From the NCBI RefSeq assembly GCF_015277775.1, contig NZ_CP063849.1:6153501-6217500 (forward strand): a DNA stretch of 64,000 bases. The letters are read 5' to 3'. How positions within the stretch are numbered: position 1 is the first letter of the stretch; each line of letters begins with the position of its first letter. A program made the translations under genes and the position numbers. The stretch is from Paludibaculum fermentans. Lineage in GTDB: Bacteria; Acidobacteriota; Terriglobia; Bryobacterales; Bryobacteraceae. The notes beneath the pieces are model-generated. The model worked only from the letters and a program-made list of their open reading frames with translations, made no database searches and had not been told where the DNA came from. This document shows positions 45,799 through 54,245 of the stretch, piece by piece.

Positions 45799-47036
45799 CT
45801 GAAACAATTCGCCCGATCCGGTCAGAGCAGGACTACGAAGCAGCCCTCGCCCGAATCGACAGTCTCATGGACGCCCGGCCGGGCACGCCCGAAGCGGACG
45901 AACTGGATCTCCTCGCGACTCTCGTGGAGTGGTATGAGAAGCGGCACTTTCCCATCGAGAAGCCGGATCCCGTCGCCGCCGTCCGATTCCGCCTGGAACA
46001 GGCCAATCAGACAAGCCGCGATCTTGTGCCGCTCCTCGGTAGCCGCGCCAAAGTGTCCGAAGTGATGTCCGGCAAACGTGGGCTCACGCTCCAGATGATC
46101 CGCGCGCTTCATCGCCACCTCGGCATCCCTGCGGAGGTTCTGTTGCAGGAAACTGCCGCCGCTTCGCCCAGCACCGGCACGGCTGCCGACTGGACACGCT
46201 TCCCCATCGCCGCGATGGTGAAAGCCGGTTGGTTCGACGCAAGCCGTCGGACAGGTCCAGGCTGGAAAGCGCAAGCCGAAGTTCTGATGCGGGACCTTAT
46301 TGAAAGGGCGGGTGGCCTGGATGCCGTTCCGGAGGCCCTATATCGTAAGGGCGTTACCAGCCGGCAGAACGCTAAGACAGACCGCTTTGCACTCAAAGCC
46401 TGGTGTTACCAGGTAATCGCTACCGCTCAAGCCAGGTCGCTCCCCGCAAAGTACCGGCCCGGCGTTGTCACTGAGCCATGGGCGCGGAAACTGGCGAAGC
46501 TGAGCGCCTCTTCCGCGGGCCCTCAACGGGCAAAGGAATACCTTGAGCGCCACGGGATTCACTTGATCCACACTGGCCATTTGCCCCGGACGTATCTGGA
46601 TGGGGCGGCGATGCTCCTGCCCAATGGGACGCCGGTCATTGCTGTCACCCTGAGGTTCGATCGGCTCGACAACTTCTGGTTTTGTCTGTTCCACGAACTC
46701 GCCCATATCGCCCTGCACCTGCGCGACAAAAATGATCTTTTCATCGATGACCTCAGTCTGGACGGCTCTTCGGATGGTTCTACCAATCGTGCAGAGGCTG
46801 AAGCCGATCGATGGGCCGCGGATATGTTGATTCCCCCAGACCTCTGGCAATGCAGCGCTGCGGCCGAGCGGCCGACTCTTATGAATGTTGTGAGTCTCGC
46901 GCAGGAACTCGGAATCCATCCCGCCATCGTTGCGGGGCGGGTGCGCAAAGAACGGCGCAACTTCCACCTCCTTTCCCAAATGGTCGGCAATAGGCAGGTA
47001 AGGCAGCACCTGGATTCCGGTTCCTCTCGGAATTGA
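45795..47036 (+). CDS. higA: HigA antitoxin fused to an ImmA/IrrE-type zinc protease
   Basis: Encodes 413 residues. Residues 1-125 are HigA-like: a negatively charged helix, then a helix-turn-helix (DLVPLLGSRAKVSEVMSGKRGLTLQMIRALHRHLGIPAEVLL). From about residue 180 a second part follows, with ImmA/IrrE peptidase features: F299-H300-E301-L-A-H304 (HExxH), and E334-A-E-A-D-R-W-A-A-D-M-L-I-P as the third-ligand motif. ImmA-type proteases cut repressors or antitoxins. Coupled to the HigB gene, the same chain might neutralise the toxin, repress the operon and cut a regulator (inference). Confidence 0.88.
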   Translation: MTETIRPIRSEQDYEAALARIDSLMDARPGTPEADELDLLATLVEWYEKRHFPIEKPDPVAAVRFRLEQANQTSRDLVPLLGSRAKVSEVMSGKRGLTLQMIRALHRHLGIPAEVLLQETAAASPSTGTAADWTRFPIAAMVKAGWFDASRRTGPGWKAQAEVLMRDLIERAGGLDAVPEALYRKGVTSRQNAKTDRFALKAWCYQVIATAQARSLPAKYRPGVVTEPWARKLAKLSASSAGPQRAKEYLERHGIHLIHTGHLPRTYLDGAAMLLPNGTPVIAVTLRFDRLDNFWFCLFHELAHIALHLRDKNDLFIDDLSLDGSSDGSTNRAEAEADRWAADMLIPPDLWQCSAAAERPTLMNVVSLAQELGIHPAIVAGRVRKERRNFHLLSQMVGNRQVRQHLDSGSSRN

Positions 47037-47140
47037 AGTCCGCCAGATAAATTTAAGCCGATTTATTTCCGCCTGCGCCGCGCGCCGTTTTGCGCCCATA
47101 ATGAGCTGACACCAAATTTCCGGCTGCAGAGGATTTGGCC

Positions 47141-47937
47141 ATGGCCTTGCCCGTCTCCATCTTGCAAGCTGCACTGCTCTATGCCCCGGCCTACTCCTCC
47201 AGGCCCAACCTCGTCCAGCTCCCGATCCACTCGCCTGCATCAGCCTGCGCCTCACTCCAGTGGCGACACCAGCGGATCCCCGTGCCGCCGCGGAGGCTGC
47301 CTCTCGCAGCGGCCCTGCCCGCCCGGCACCTGTCACTTTCGATTTCCTCCTGAAGAACGATTGCGCCCAGGGTCTCACGGCCTTCGTGATCAACATCCCG
47401 GGTCCACAGGATTCCGCTGCGGGCATCGCCAATCAGATCCGCTTCGATTCCGCCCTGCAAGTGGGACCGGACGGCCAGGCCCTGGTGAAGCCCTCCGCTT
47501 CGTTCAGCCGGCGGATGCCGGCCAATGGGCCCGTCGACTCTCTCTGCGCAGCCCATCTCAATGCGGCGATCTTCGCGGACGGGTCCACCTTTGGGGATCG
47601 CCGCGAGCTCGCCAGCCTCATCTCCGACCGGCGCAGCCTTCTCGACGGCTATCGCCAGATAAAGTCGATCCTCGAGACGATCCCCTTTCGCGGCGACGCG
47701 GCCCGCTACGCGTCAAACCTGCTCGAAATCCCCGAATATGCACCGGTCAATAGCATGGGCGAGATGGCGCTCCGCAGCTTCAAGGGAAACATCGCGTCCT
47801 TCGTGAAGTATGGCAATCGCTCCGATTGGGACGGTTACTACCAAGGCAAGCAGAAGTGGGTCCAGCTCCAGATCGACCAGCTCCCCGCCGCCCTGGCGGG
47901 CACGCCCGGCACTCTGCCGGGGCCGGCCGCCCGCTGA
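47141..47937 (+). pseudogene. Secreted protein of unknown function with a probable frameshift in the leader
   Basis: The well-formed frame starting at GTG 47260 (225 residues, VTFDFLLKNDCAQGLTAFVINIPGPQDS...) has no ribosome-binding site. A better start is ATG 47141, with AGAGGA upstream and a leader-like start (ALPVSILQAALL), but that frame stops at 47351. From about 47184 onward the GTG frame itself reads CPGLLLQAQPRPAPDP, a signal-peptide end. A single-base shift near 47180-47190 would join the two into one normal exported protein, so this is either a frameshift mutation or a sequencing error. Function unknown. Confidence 0.6.
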
Positions 47938-48015
47938 GTCCGCCCCACAACCGCAAGATCCGAGAAGCACCTCCACCTCCACCCATGGCAATCTATGCTT
48001 CGGGAGGCAGTATCC

Positions 48016-48450
48016 ATGATTCAACGGCTTTCGCACGTTACCATCTACGTTCTCGATCAGGACGAGGCGTACGACTTCTACATCAACAAACTCGGCTTTG
48101 AGGTCCGCATGGACGCCAAAATGGACAACGGTTTCCGCTGGCTCACCATCGGACCCAAGGGCCAGCCCGACCTCCAGATCATCCTCATGCCCACCACGCC
48201 CACCCCCATGATGGACAAGGAAACTTCGGATACACTGAGGTCTCTAGTGAAGAAGGGCGTGCTCAGCGGGGGCGTCTTCAAGACGGCCAACTGCCAGCAG
48301 ACCTACGAGGAGCTCAAAGCCAAAGGCGTCGAATTCGTGCAGCCGCCCACGGAACGGTTCTACGGCATCGAAGCGCTGGTCAAAGACAATTCGGGCAACT
48401 GGTTCAGCATGACCCAGCCCAAGGAAGCCTATGAAGTCCCCTCTAAATGA
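48016..48450 (+). CDS. VOC-family (glyoxalase/bleomycin resistance fold) protein
   Basis: Encodes 144 residues from ATG 48016, which follows GGGAGG; homology starts at IQRLSHVTIYVLDQDEAYDFYINKLGFEVRMD. Two betaalphabetabetabeta units form the fold, with GFRWLTIGPKGQPDLQIILMP and GVEFVQPPTERFYGIEALVKDNSGNWFSMTQ. The final Glu/His pattern is compatible with a metal site, so a dioxygenase, lyase or thiol-transfer role is possible. It overlaps the next gene by 20 bases. Confidence 0.9.
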   Translation: MIQRLSHVTIYVLDQDEAYDFYINKLGFEVRMDAKMDNGFRWLTIGPKGQPDLQIILMPTTPTPMMDKETSDTLRSLVKKGVLSGGVFKTANCQQTYEELKAKGVEFVQPPTERFYGIEALVKDNSGNWFSMTQPKEAYEVPSK

Positions 48451-49618
48451 GAAACTTCGGGCCTGGTGGTCGCACCGCCAGGCCCTCGATGGCCGCATGG
48501 CCAACGCCGCACCCGCCGACGTCCTGGCCCAGAGTGGTTGGGCCCGCTCCGTCGCCGGCGTGGGTCCCTACTTGACCCTGCTGTCCCGCGCCGGCATCAC
48601 CCGCGAAGCAGCCGACAAAGCTGTCACCCAGCTCGAGATCCACGAACTGCCGTGCGCTCGCGGCTGCACTTACGTCGTCCCCGCTTCCGATTTCGCCTTC
48701 GCCCTTCAGGCCGGAGCCAGCTTCGGCGGCGCCGAATTGAAGACAGCCGCGAAGCTCGGCGTGACGGAGAAGGAAATCGACAAGCTCTGCGCCGCCGTGA
48801 TCGACGCCCTGGCCAAGGGGCCCATGGAGCCGGACGAGATCCGGGCCGCCACCGGCAACGCCTCCCGCAGCCTCGGCGAGGAAGGCAAGAAGAAGGGCCT
48901 CACCACCACCTTGCCGCTCGCCCTAGGCCAGCTTCAAACCACCGGCGACATCCGCCGCATCCCCACCAACGGCCGTCTCGACCAGCAGCGCTACCGCTAC
49001 ACCCTCTGGCGTCCCAACCCCCTCGCCAAGTCGAAGATGACCACGGAAGAGGTCCACATCGAGCTCGCCCGCCGCTACTTCCAGTGGATCGGCCCAGCCA
49101 CCCAGGCCGAGTTGCAATGGTTTACCGCCCTCAATGGCAGGGACACCAAGGCCTCCCTCGCCGCCCTGAAACTCGAGAAGCTCGAGGGTGACAAACTGAT
49201 CCTGGCCGAAGACCGCGATGCGTTTGAATCCTTCCAGGTCCCCAAACAGGCCCACTACGTCCTCACCAGCTCCATCGACGGTCTCAGCCTGCTGCGCCGC
49301 GACCTGCAAAGCCTGCTCGACCCCGCCGACGCGGCCAACCCGCTGCTCCAGAGCACCAGCCGCGGCGGCTTGTTGATGGAACTGCCCAGCCACGCCATCT
49401 TCGACCGCGGCCGCCTCGTCGGCCTCTGGGAGTACGACCCCTCGACCGAGTCCATCGCCTGGACCTCGTTCATTCCAAAGAACAAAGAGTTGGAAAAGGC
49501 AGTGGCTCGGACGGAAGAGTACGTGCGCACCCAGCTCGGCGACGCCCGGTCGTTCAGTCTCGATAGCCCGAAGAGCCGCATGCCGCGGATCGAAGCGCTC
49601 CGCCAGGCTGGTCGCTGA
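48431..49618 (+). CDS. AlkZ/YcaQ-like winged-helix DNA glycosylase-family protein
   Basis: Encodes 395 residues with winged-helix repeats: PADVLAQSGWARSVAGVGPYLTLLSRAGIT, then GPMEPDEIRAATGNASRSLGEEGKKKGLTTTLPLALGQLQTTGDIRRIPTNGRLDQQRYRYTLWRP, TTEEVHIELARRYFQWIGPATQAELQWFTAL and HAIFDRGRLVGLWEYD. This layout is that of the HTH_42 family, whose members AlkZ and YcaQ excise alkylated or crosslinked bases. The catalytic QxQ/QxD motif was not seen, so activity is not assured. Its 3' end overlaps the convergent Fic gene by 65 bases. Confidence 0.82.
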   Translation: MKSPLNEKLRAWWSHRQALDGRMANAAPADVLAQSGWARSVAGVGPYLTLLSRAGITREAADKAVTQLEIHELPCARGCTYVVPASDFAFALQAGASFGGAELKTAAKLGVTEKEIDKLCAAVIDALAKGPMEPDEIRAATGNASRSLGEEGKKKGLTTTLPLALGQLQTTGDIRRIPTNGRLDQQRYRYTLWRPNPLAKSKMTTEEVHIELARRYFQWIGPATQAELQWFTALNGRDTKASLAALKLEKLEGDKLILAEDRDAFESFQVPKQAHYVLTSSIDGLSLLRRDLQSLLDPADAANPLLQSTSRGGLLMELPSHAIFDRGRLVGLWEYDPSTESIAWTSFIPKNKELEKAVARTEEYVRTQLGDARSFSLDSPKSRMPRIEALRQAGR

Positions 49619-50714
49619 TGCCCGCCAGATGGTAGCTGGTGCTGCGCCCGCCCTCCGGACCCCGCACCAGCGCCCCGCTCTCCACCAGTGCCGCAATATC
49701 TCGTAACGCCGTGTCGTGCGAGCACTTGGCCAGCTTGGCGTACTTCGAAGTCGTCAGCTTGCCCTCAAACCCGCCCAGCATCTTCTTCAGCACCAGCCGC
49801 TGCCGCTCGTTCAGCGGAACCTGCGCGATGGAATCCCAGAAGTGCGCCTGCTGCAGCACGTTGCCCAGCGTTCCGTGCGCGCCGGCAATCGCCCGGTCCA
49901 GCGTTCGCAGGAACCACTCCAACCACGGAGTCACATCCAAAGGCCCCCGCTGCGTCTCTTCCAGAATCTGGTAGTACGCCGCGCGCTCCTGCCGGATCTC
50001 GGCGGACATACTGTAGAACCGCTGCCCGCTGCCTTCTGACCGTGCCAGCATCAGGTCCGCCACCGCTCGCGCAATGCGACCATTGCCGTCGTCAAACGGG
50101 TGCACGGTCACAAACCACAGGTGCGCCAGGCCCGCCTTCAGCACCGGATCCATCGCCGGACCCGCCTCAAACCACTCCAGGAACCGCGCCATCTCCTCGT
50201 CCAGCCGCTCCGCCGGAGGAGCCTCGAAGTGGACGTGCTCCTTGCCCATCGGCCCGGAGACCACCTCCATCGGACCCGTCGCATCGTCCCGCCACGCGCC
50301 CACCCGGATCCTGGTGATGCCGCTGCGGCCCGTCGGGAACAGAGCCGCATGCCAGTCGAACAACCGCTCGCGCGTCAACGGCTGGTCATACCGGCCGGTC
50401 GCGTCCAGCATCATCTCGACGACGCCCTCCACATGGCGGTCCGCCGGTTTCAATGCCCCGATGTCCACGCCCAGACGCCGCGCGATGGAAGAGCGAACCT
50501 GCTCCAGGTCCAGACGCTCACCCTCGATCTCACTGCTTTTGAGGACGTCGTCTGTCAAAGTCCGCAGCACGGCCTCCTGCCGGGAGGGAAACCCGAGCGC
50601 CTCCATCTGCCCCAGCAGCCGCCCCTGCCGGTGCCGCACTCCGGCCAGCAACTCCGACAGGTAATCGGCCCGCCACAGGAACTTCGGCCACTCGGTCCGC
50701 TGCCACAGGTACAT
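49554..50714 (-). CDS. Fic-domain AMPylase with inhibitory helix and C-terminal winged helix
   Basis: Encodes 386 residues. An N-terminal DUF4172-like segment carries the inhibitory motif S60-S-E-I-E64-G65 ((S/T)xxxE(G/N)), and the active-site loop is H205-P-F-D-D-G-N-G-R213. A C-terminal winged helix (LNERQRLVLKKMLGGFEGKLTTSKYAKLAKCSHDTALRDIAALVESGALVRGPEGGRSTSYHL) ends the chain. Fic enzymes move AMP from ATP to Ser, Thr or Tyr of a target. The self-inhibited, DNA-binding design suggests autoregulation through the repeats at 50715-50791 (inference). Starts at ATG 50714. Confidence 0.9.
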   Translation of the reverse strand: MYLWQRTEWPKFLWRADYLSELLAGVRHRQGRLLGQMEALGFPSRQEAVLRTLTDDVLKSSEIEGERLDLEQVRSSIARRLGVDIGALKPADRHVEGVVEMMLDATGRYDQPLTRERLFDWHAALFPTGRSGITRIRVGAWRDDATGPMEVVSGPMGKEHVHFEAPPAERLDEEMARFLEWFEAGPAMDPVLKAGLAHLWFVTVHPFDDGNGRIARAVADLMLARSEGSGQRFYSMSAEIRQERAAYYQILEETQRGPLDVTPWLEWFLRTLDRAIAGAHGTLGNVLQQAHFWDSIAQVPLNERQRLVLKKMLGGFEGKLTTSKYAKLAKCSHDTALRDIAALVESGALVRGPEGGRSTSYHLAGISDQPGGALRSAACGSSGYRD

Positions 50715-50791
50715 TCAACGCAATCCTTGCGTCGATTGTATCACCTAATCAACGCATAATTTGCGTCGAATACGCTGCCTAATCGACGCAA
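50715..50791. promoter_or_regulatory. Putative operator repeats upstream of the Fic gene
   Basis: Two inverted repeats and an extra half-site share TTGCGTCGA: TCAACGCAA (3-base gap) TTGCGTCGA at 50715-50735, TCAACGCA (5-base gap) TGCGTCGA at 50749-50769, and TCGACGCAA at 50783-50791. They lie between the Fic ATG and the stop of the convergently-fed efflux operon, in Fic's promoter position. Confidence 0.7.
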
Positions 50792-50793
50792 CC

Positions 50794-52353
50794 CTAATGC
50801 GCCGCCACCGGACCAGCCATCTTCCCCGGCCGCTTCATGATCAGCACCAGCGGCACCAGCGCCAGGAAGATCACCGACAGGATGCGGAAAATCTCCAGGA
50901 ACGACAGGATCGTCGCCTGCTGCTGCACCAGTCCGAACATCTGGGCGTAGCTCTGCCGGTAGGCCACATTGGGAGCCGACCCGTGCGCCATCATCGACTG
51001 CTGCATCCCGCGCATCAGCCCCATGGCCTTCTGGTTGTAGGGCGTGATCTGGTGAACGAGGTCAGCCGTGTTCGACTGCGCGAAGCGCGCCACCATCGTG
51101 GTGACGCCCGCGATGCCCACGCTGCCGCCGATGTTCCTCAGCAGATTGAACATGCTTGCCGCGTTGCCCATCTTCTCCTTCGGGATCCGCGACATCGTAA
51201 TGGTCGTCAACGGCACGAACAGCATCGCCAGTGACACCCCCTGGACGAACTGCGGCCAGAAGAAGTCCCAGTAGCCGGCGTTCAGATTCAAACGCGACAA
51301 CTGGAAGAGCGTTGCCGAAGAGACCACCAGCCCGGTGGCCAGAAACTTCCGCGCATCGAACTTCGACAGCATGGCGCCCACCAGCGGCATGGCGATGAAC
51401 GAGCCGAGCCCGCGCGGCGCCAGCGCCCAACCCGCCTGCAGCGAAGGGTAACCCAGCAGCGTTTGCAGCCAGATGGGCAGCAGCACCATGCTGCCGTACA
51501 GGACGAAGCCGAGCATAGTCATCAGCAACGTCCCCGTGGAGTATGTCCGGTCTTTGAAGACGCGCAGGTCCACCACCGGTCCCTTCACTCTCAACTCATG
51601 GTAAATAAACCACCCCAGCGCCACCAGCGCCGTGATGAACAGGCTCAGGATCCAGCTCGAAGCGAACCAGTCTTCCTGCTGGCCCTTGTCCAGCACGATC
51701 TGCAGCCCGCCGATGCCCACCGCCAGCAACCCGATGCCCCAGTAATCCACACCTAGCTTGCTGCGTTGGATATACGGCGGATCGAACACAAACCAGCGCG
51801 TCATCAGCAGCGACGCGATCCCTACCGGAATGTTGATGTAGAACACCCAGCGCCAACTGTACGCATCCGTCAGCCAACCGCCCAGCACCGGCCCCAGAAT
51901 CGGAGCCACGACAATGCCCAACCCCCAGAACCCCATGGCCTTGCCGCGCTGGTCCGGCGGAAACGCCTCCAGCAGCACAGCCTGCGACAGCGGTTGCAGC
52001 GCCCCGCCGGCCGCCCCCTGGATCACGCGGAACACAATCAGGATCGGCAATGTCGGCGCGAAGCCGCAAAAGAACGACGCCACCGTGAAGCCGATCACGG
52101 ACATCATCAGCAACCGCTTGCGTCCAAAGTAGTTAGCCAGCCAGCCCGTAATGGGCAGGATCATTGCGTTCGCCACCAGGTAGGAGGTCAGCGCCCACGT
52201 AGCCTCGTCAATCGACGCCGACATGCTGCCCGCGATATGCGGCAGCGACACGTTCACCACCGTGGTATCCAGCACCTCCATGAAGGTGCCGAACATCACC
52301 GCGATGGCGACGATCCAGGGATTCACATGCGGCCGTTCGGCGGTCGCGCTCAT
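50794..52353 (-). CDS. EmrB-type DHA2 (14-TM) multidrug MFS transporter
   Basis: Encodes 519 residues with 14 predicted transmembrane segments. NPWIVAIAVMFGTFMEVLDTTVVNVSLPHIAGSMSASIDEATWALTSYLVANAMILPITGWLANYFGRKRLLMMSVIGFT shows the LDTTVVNVALP and GRKRLL loop motifs of the DHA2/EmrB family. It exports hydrophobic toxins together with an EmrA adaptor and a TolC-type channel, both encoded upstream in the same operon. The start (ATG 52353) overlaps the kinase-like gene by four bases. Confidence 0.93.
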   Translation of the reverse strand: MSATAERPHVNPWIVAIAVMFGTFMEVLDTTVVNVSLPHIAGSMSASIDEATWALTSYLVANAMILPITGWLANYFGRKRLLMMSVIGFTVASFFCGFAPTLPILIVFRVIQGAAGGALQPLSQAVLLEAFPPDQRGKAMGFWGLGIVVAPILGPVLGGWLTDAYSWRWVFYINIPVGIASLLMTRWFVFDPPYIQRSKLGVDYWGIGLLAVGIGGLQIVLDKGQQEDWFASSWILSLFITALVALGWFIYHELRVKGPVVDLRVFKDRTYSTGTLLMTMLGFVLYGSMVLLPIWLQTLLGYPSLQAGWALAPRGLGSFIAMPLVGAMLSKFDARKFLATGLVVSSATLFQLSRLNLNAGYWDFFWPQFVQGVSLAMLFVPLTTITMSRIPKEKMGNAASMFNLLRNIGGSVGIAGVTTMVARFAQSNTADLVHQITPYNQKAMGLMRGMQQSMMAHGSAPNVAYRQSYAQMFGLVQQQATILSFLEIFRILSVIFLALVPLVLIMKRPGKMAGPVAAH

Positions 52354-52976
52354 AAGCGTTCCTCAAACGACATGGCGTGGACGATCACCGAGGCCGCCTC
52401 CTCTTCGCCCAAACCGGAACTGACCATCAGGTCGTACAAATGCGGATCCGACCAGACACAGTCGAAGCGCTCCTTCACATACTGCGCCCGAATCTTGTCC
52501 GTATTCACGATCTCCGCCCAGGCGTCCCCGCAGTCCGGCACCCGCCGCCGAATCCGCATAATCCGTTGATCCCAAGGGGCATACACAAACGTATGGAAAA
52601 CATCCGCCTTGTCCTGCAGCAGGCATTGGGCGGCCCGGCCCACTATCACGCACTGCCCCTGTGCATAGGCTTCCCGGATGAGATCTCCTGCCAGCCGGGC
52701 TTCGGTCTCGGCGTCGAAGATGCTGGTCCCCACCGGACCCGCCACGCCCTCGATCGCCCCCTGCCATAGCGCTATCCGGCTCACCCGGTGCAGCCAGGAA
52801 TCCACCTTCTCGTCGAACTGCCGCACCAAGTCCGGCGACACCTGGGCCGCCCGCGCGATCTCCTGCACCAGTGCGTTATCCAGCAGCCGCCAGCCCAGCT
52901 TGGCGGCGACAATCTTCGCCACGGCAGCCCCGCCGCTGCCGTACTCCCGGGCCACCGTCAGTGCGCGGTATCGCAT
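52350..52976 (-). CDS. Cytidylate-kinase-like P-loop family protein
   Basis: Encodes 208 residues: AREYGSGGAAVAKIVAAKLGWRLLDN (phosphate-binding loop GSGG plus A), CVIVGRAAQCLLQDKADVFHTFVYAPWDQRIMRI and RRVPDCGDAWAEIVNTDKIRAQYVKERFDC match the cytidylate kinase-like family (PF13189), which is common in bacteria but of poorly known substrate. It starts on the stop of the EmrA gene (TAATG) and ends in the start of EmrB (ATGA), so it is part of the efflux transcript. A kinase is not expected there, which makes it notable. Confidence 0.87.
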   Translation of the reverse strand: MRYRALTVAREYGSGGAAVAKIVAAKLGWRLLDNALVQEIARAAQVSPDLVRQFDEKVDSWLHRVSRIALWQGAIEGVAGPVGTSIFDAETEARLAGDLIREAYAQGQCVIVGRAAQCLLQDKADVFHTFVYAPWDQRIMRIRRRVPDCGDAWAEIVNTDKIRAQYVKERFDCVWSDPHLYDLMVSSGLGEEEAASVIVHAMSFEERL

Positions 52977-54226
52977 TAGCGAACCTCGACCGTCGGCATC
53001 ACCGACATACCCGGCCGCAGCACATGGTCCGGATCCTGACCCTTCTCCAGCAGGATCTTCACCGGCACCCGCTGCACCACCTTCACGTAGTTGCCAGACG
53101 AGTTCTCCGCCGGCAGCAGGCTGAACCGCGCGCCTGTCGCCGCCGCGATGCTCTCCACGTGCGCCTGATACTTCCGGCCGCCGTACGCATCCACCGAGAC
53201 CTCCACCTTCTGCCCCACCTTCATGTGGGCCAGCTGGTTCTCCTTGAAGTTCGCCACCACCCAGATGTCATCCATCGGGACCACCGCCATCAGAGGCTGC
53301 CCGGCGTTGATGATCTGCCCCACTTCCAGGCTCTTCTGGCTGACAATCCCGCTCGCCGGCGCACGCACCGTGGTGTAGCTCAGGTTCAGCTCCGCCTGCT
53401 CCAGGGCGGCCTTCATTTGCAACATCTTGGCGCTGGACGACTCCGCCCGCGACCGTGTCGCCGACACCTGCTGCGGAGCCGTGGCCGCCGCCTTCACGTC
53501 CGACTCGGACCGCGCCAGCTTGGCCCGGTGCTCGCCCAACTGGCTCTGCGCCACCCGCACCGCCTGCTCCGCTTCGTGGACCTGGGCCTGGGAAGCTTCC
53601 ACCTGCGCCTGCGTGGCGTCCGCCGTCGACTTCGCCGCGTCGTACTGCTGCTTCGAGATCTCGTCCTTCGCCAGCAGCGCCTCATAGCGCTTGAAGTCGC
53701 TCGCCGCCCGCACTCCGTTCGCCTGCGCCTGCCGCAGCATCGCCTGCGCGGACTTCACCCGCACCTGCGCCGACTCCACCTGCTGCTCCGCCGTCGCCAG
53801 CGTGGCCTTCGATTCCTGCACCGCGGAATGGGCGGAATCCAGCCGGCTCGCCGACGAGGCCGACATGATCGGCACCTCAGTCCGGTCCGCCTGCATCGTC
53901 GCCTCGGCTTCGGCCAGATCCGCCTTCGCCTTGGCCACCGCCACCTCGTAATCCTTCGGGTCGATCCGCGCCAGCACGGTGCCCGCCTCCACAAACTGGT
54001 TGTCCCGCACCCGTACTTCGATCACTGTGCCGCCTACGCGCGCGCCAACCGAGTGAATGCGCCCGTCGATCTGCGCGTCGTCGGTCGACTCCCGGCCGGC
54101 TGCATGAGTCCAATACGCATAACCGCCGCCGGCCAGCACGAGCAGCAGTACCACCGCCGCCACCGGCTTGACCAGCGAGGACTTCTGCGGCGGCGCCGGC
54201 GTCGTTTCCATCACTTCACGTTCCAT
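52976..54226 (-). CDS. EmrA/HlyD-type membrane-fusion adaptor
   Basis: Encodes 416 residues from ATG 54226, which has GGGGAG eight bases upstream. One transmembrane helix (SLVKPVAAVVLLLVLAGGGYAYW), a first lipoyl half with DAQIDGRIHSVGARVGGTVIEVRVRDNQFVEAGTVLARIDPKDYEVA, a long coiled coil at about 95-265 (many Gln, Ala and Glu), a second lipoyl half with VRAPASGIVSQKSLEVGQIINAGQPLMAVV, and the conserved VVANFKENQL. It joins EmrB in the inner membrane to the TolC-type channel. One-base overlap (TAATG) with the next gene. Confidence 0.93.
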   Translation of the reverse strand: MEREVMETTPAPPQKSSLVKPVAAVVLLLVLAGGGYAYWTHAAGRESTDDAQIDGRIHSVGARVGGTVIEVRVRDNQFVEAGTVLARIDPKDYEVAVAKAKADLAEAEATMQADRTEVPIMSASSASRLDSAHSAVQESKATLATAEQQVESAQVRVKSAQAMLRQAQANGVRAASDFKRYEALLAKDEISKQQYDAAKSTADATQAQVEASQAQVHEAEQAVRVAQSQLGEHRAKLARSESDVKAAATAPQQVSATRSRAESSSAKMLQMKAALEQAELNLSYTTVRAPASGIVSQKSLEVGQIINAGQPLMAVVPMDDIWVVANFKENQLAHMKVGQKVEVSVDAYGGRKYQAHVESIAAATGARFSLLPAENSSGNYVKVVQRVPVKILLEKGQDPDHVLRPGMSVMPTVEVR

Positions 54227-54245
54227 GTTGGGGCTCCCCATATAC

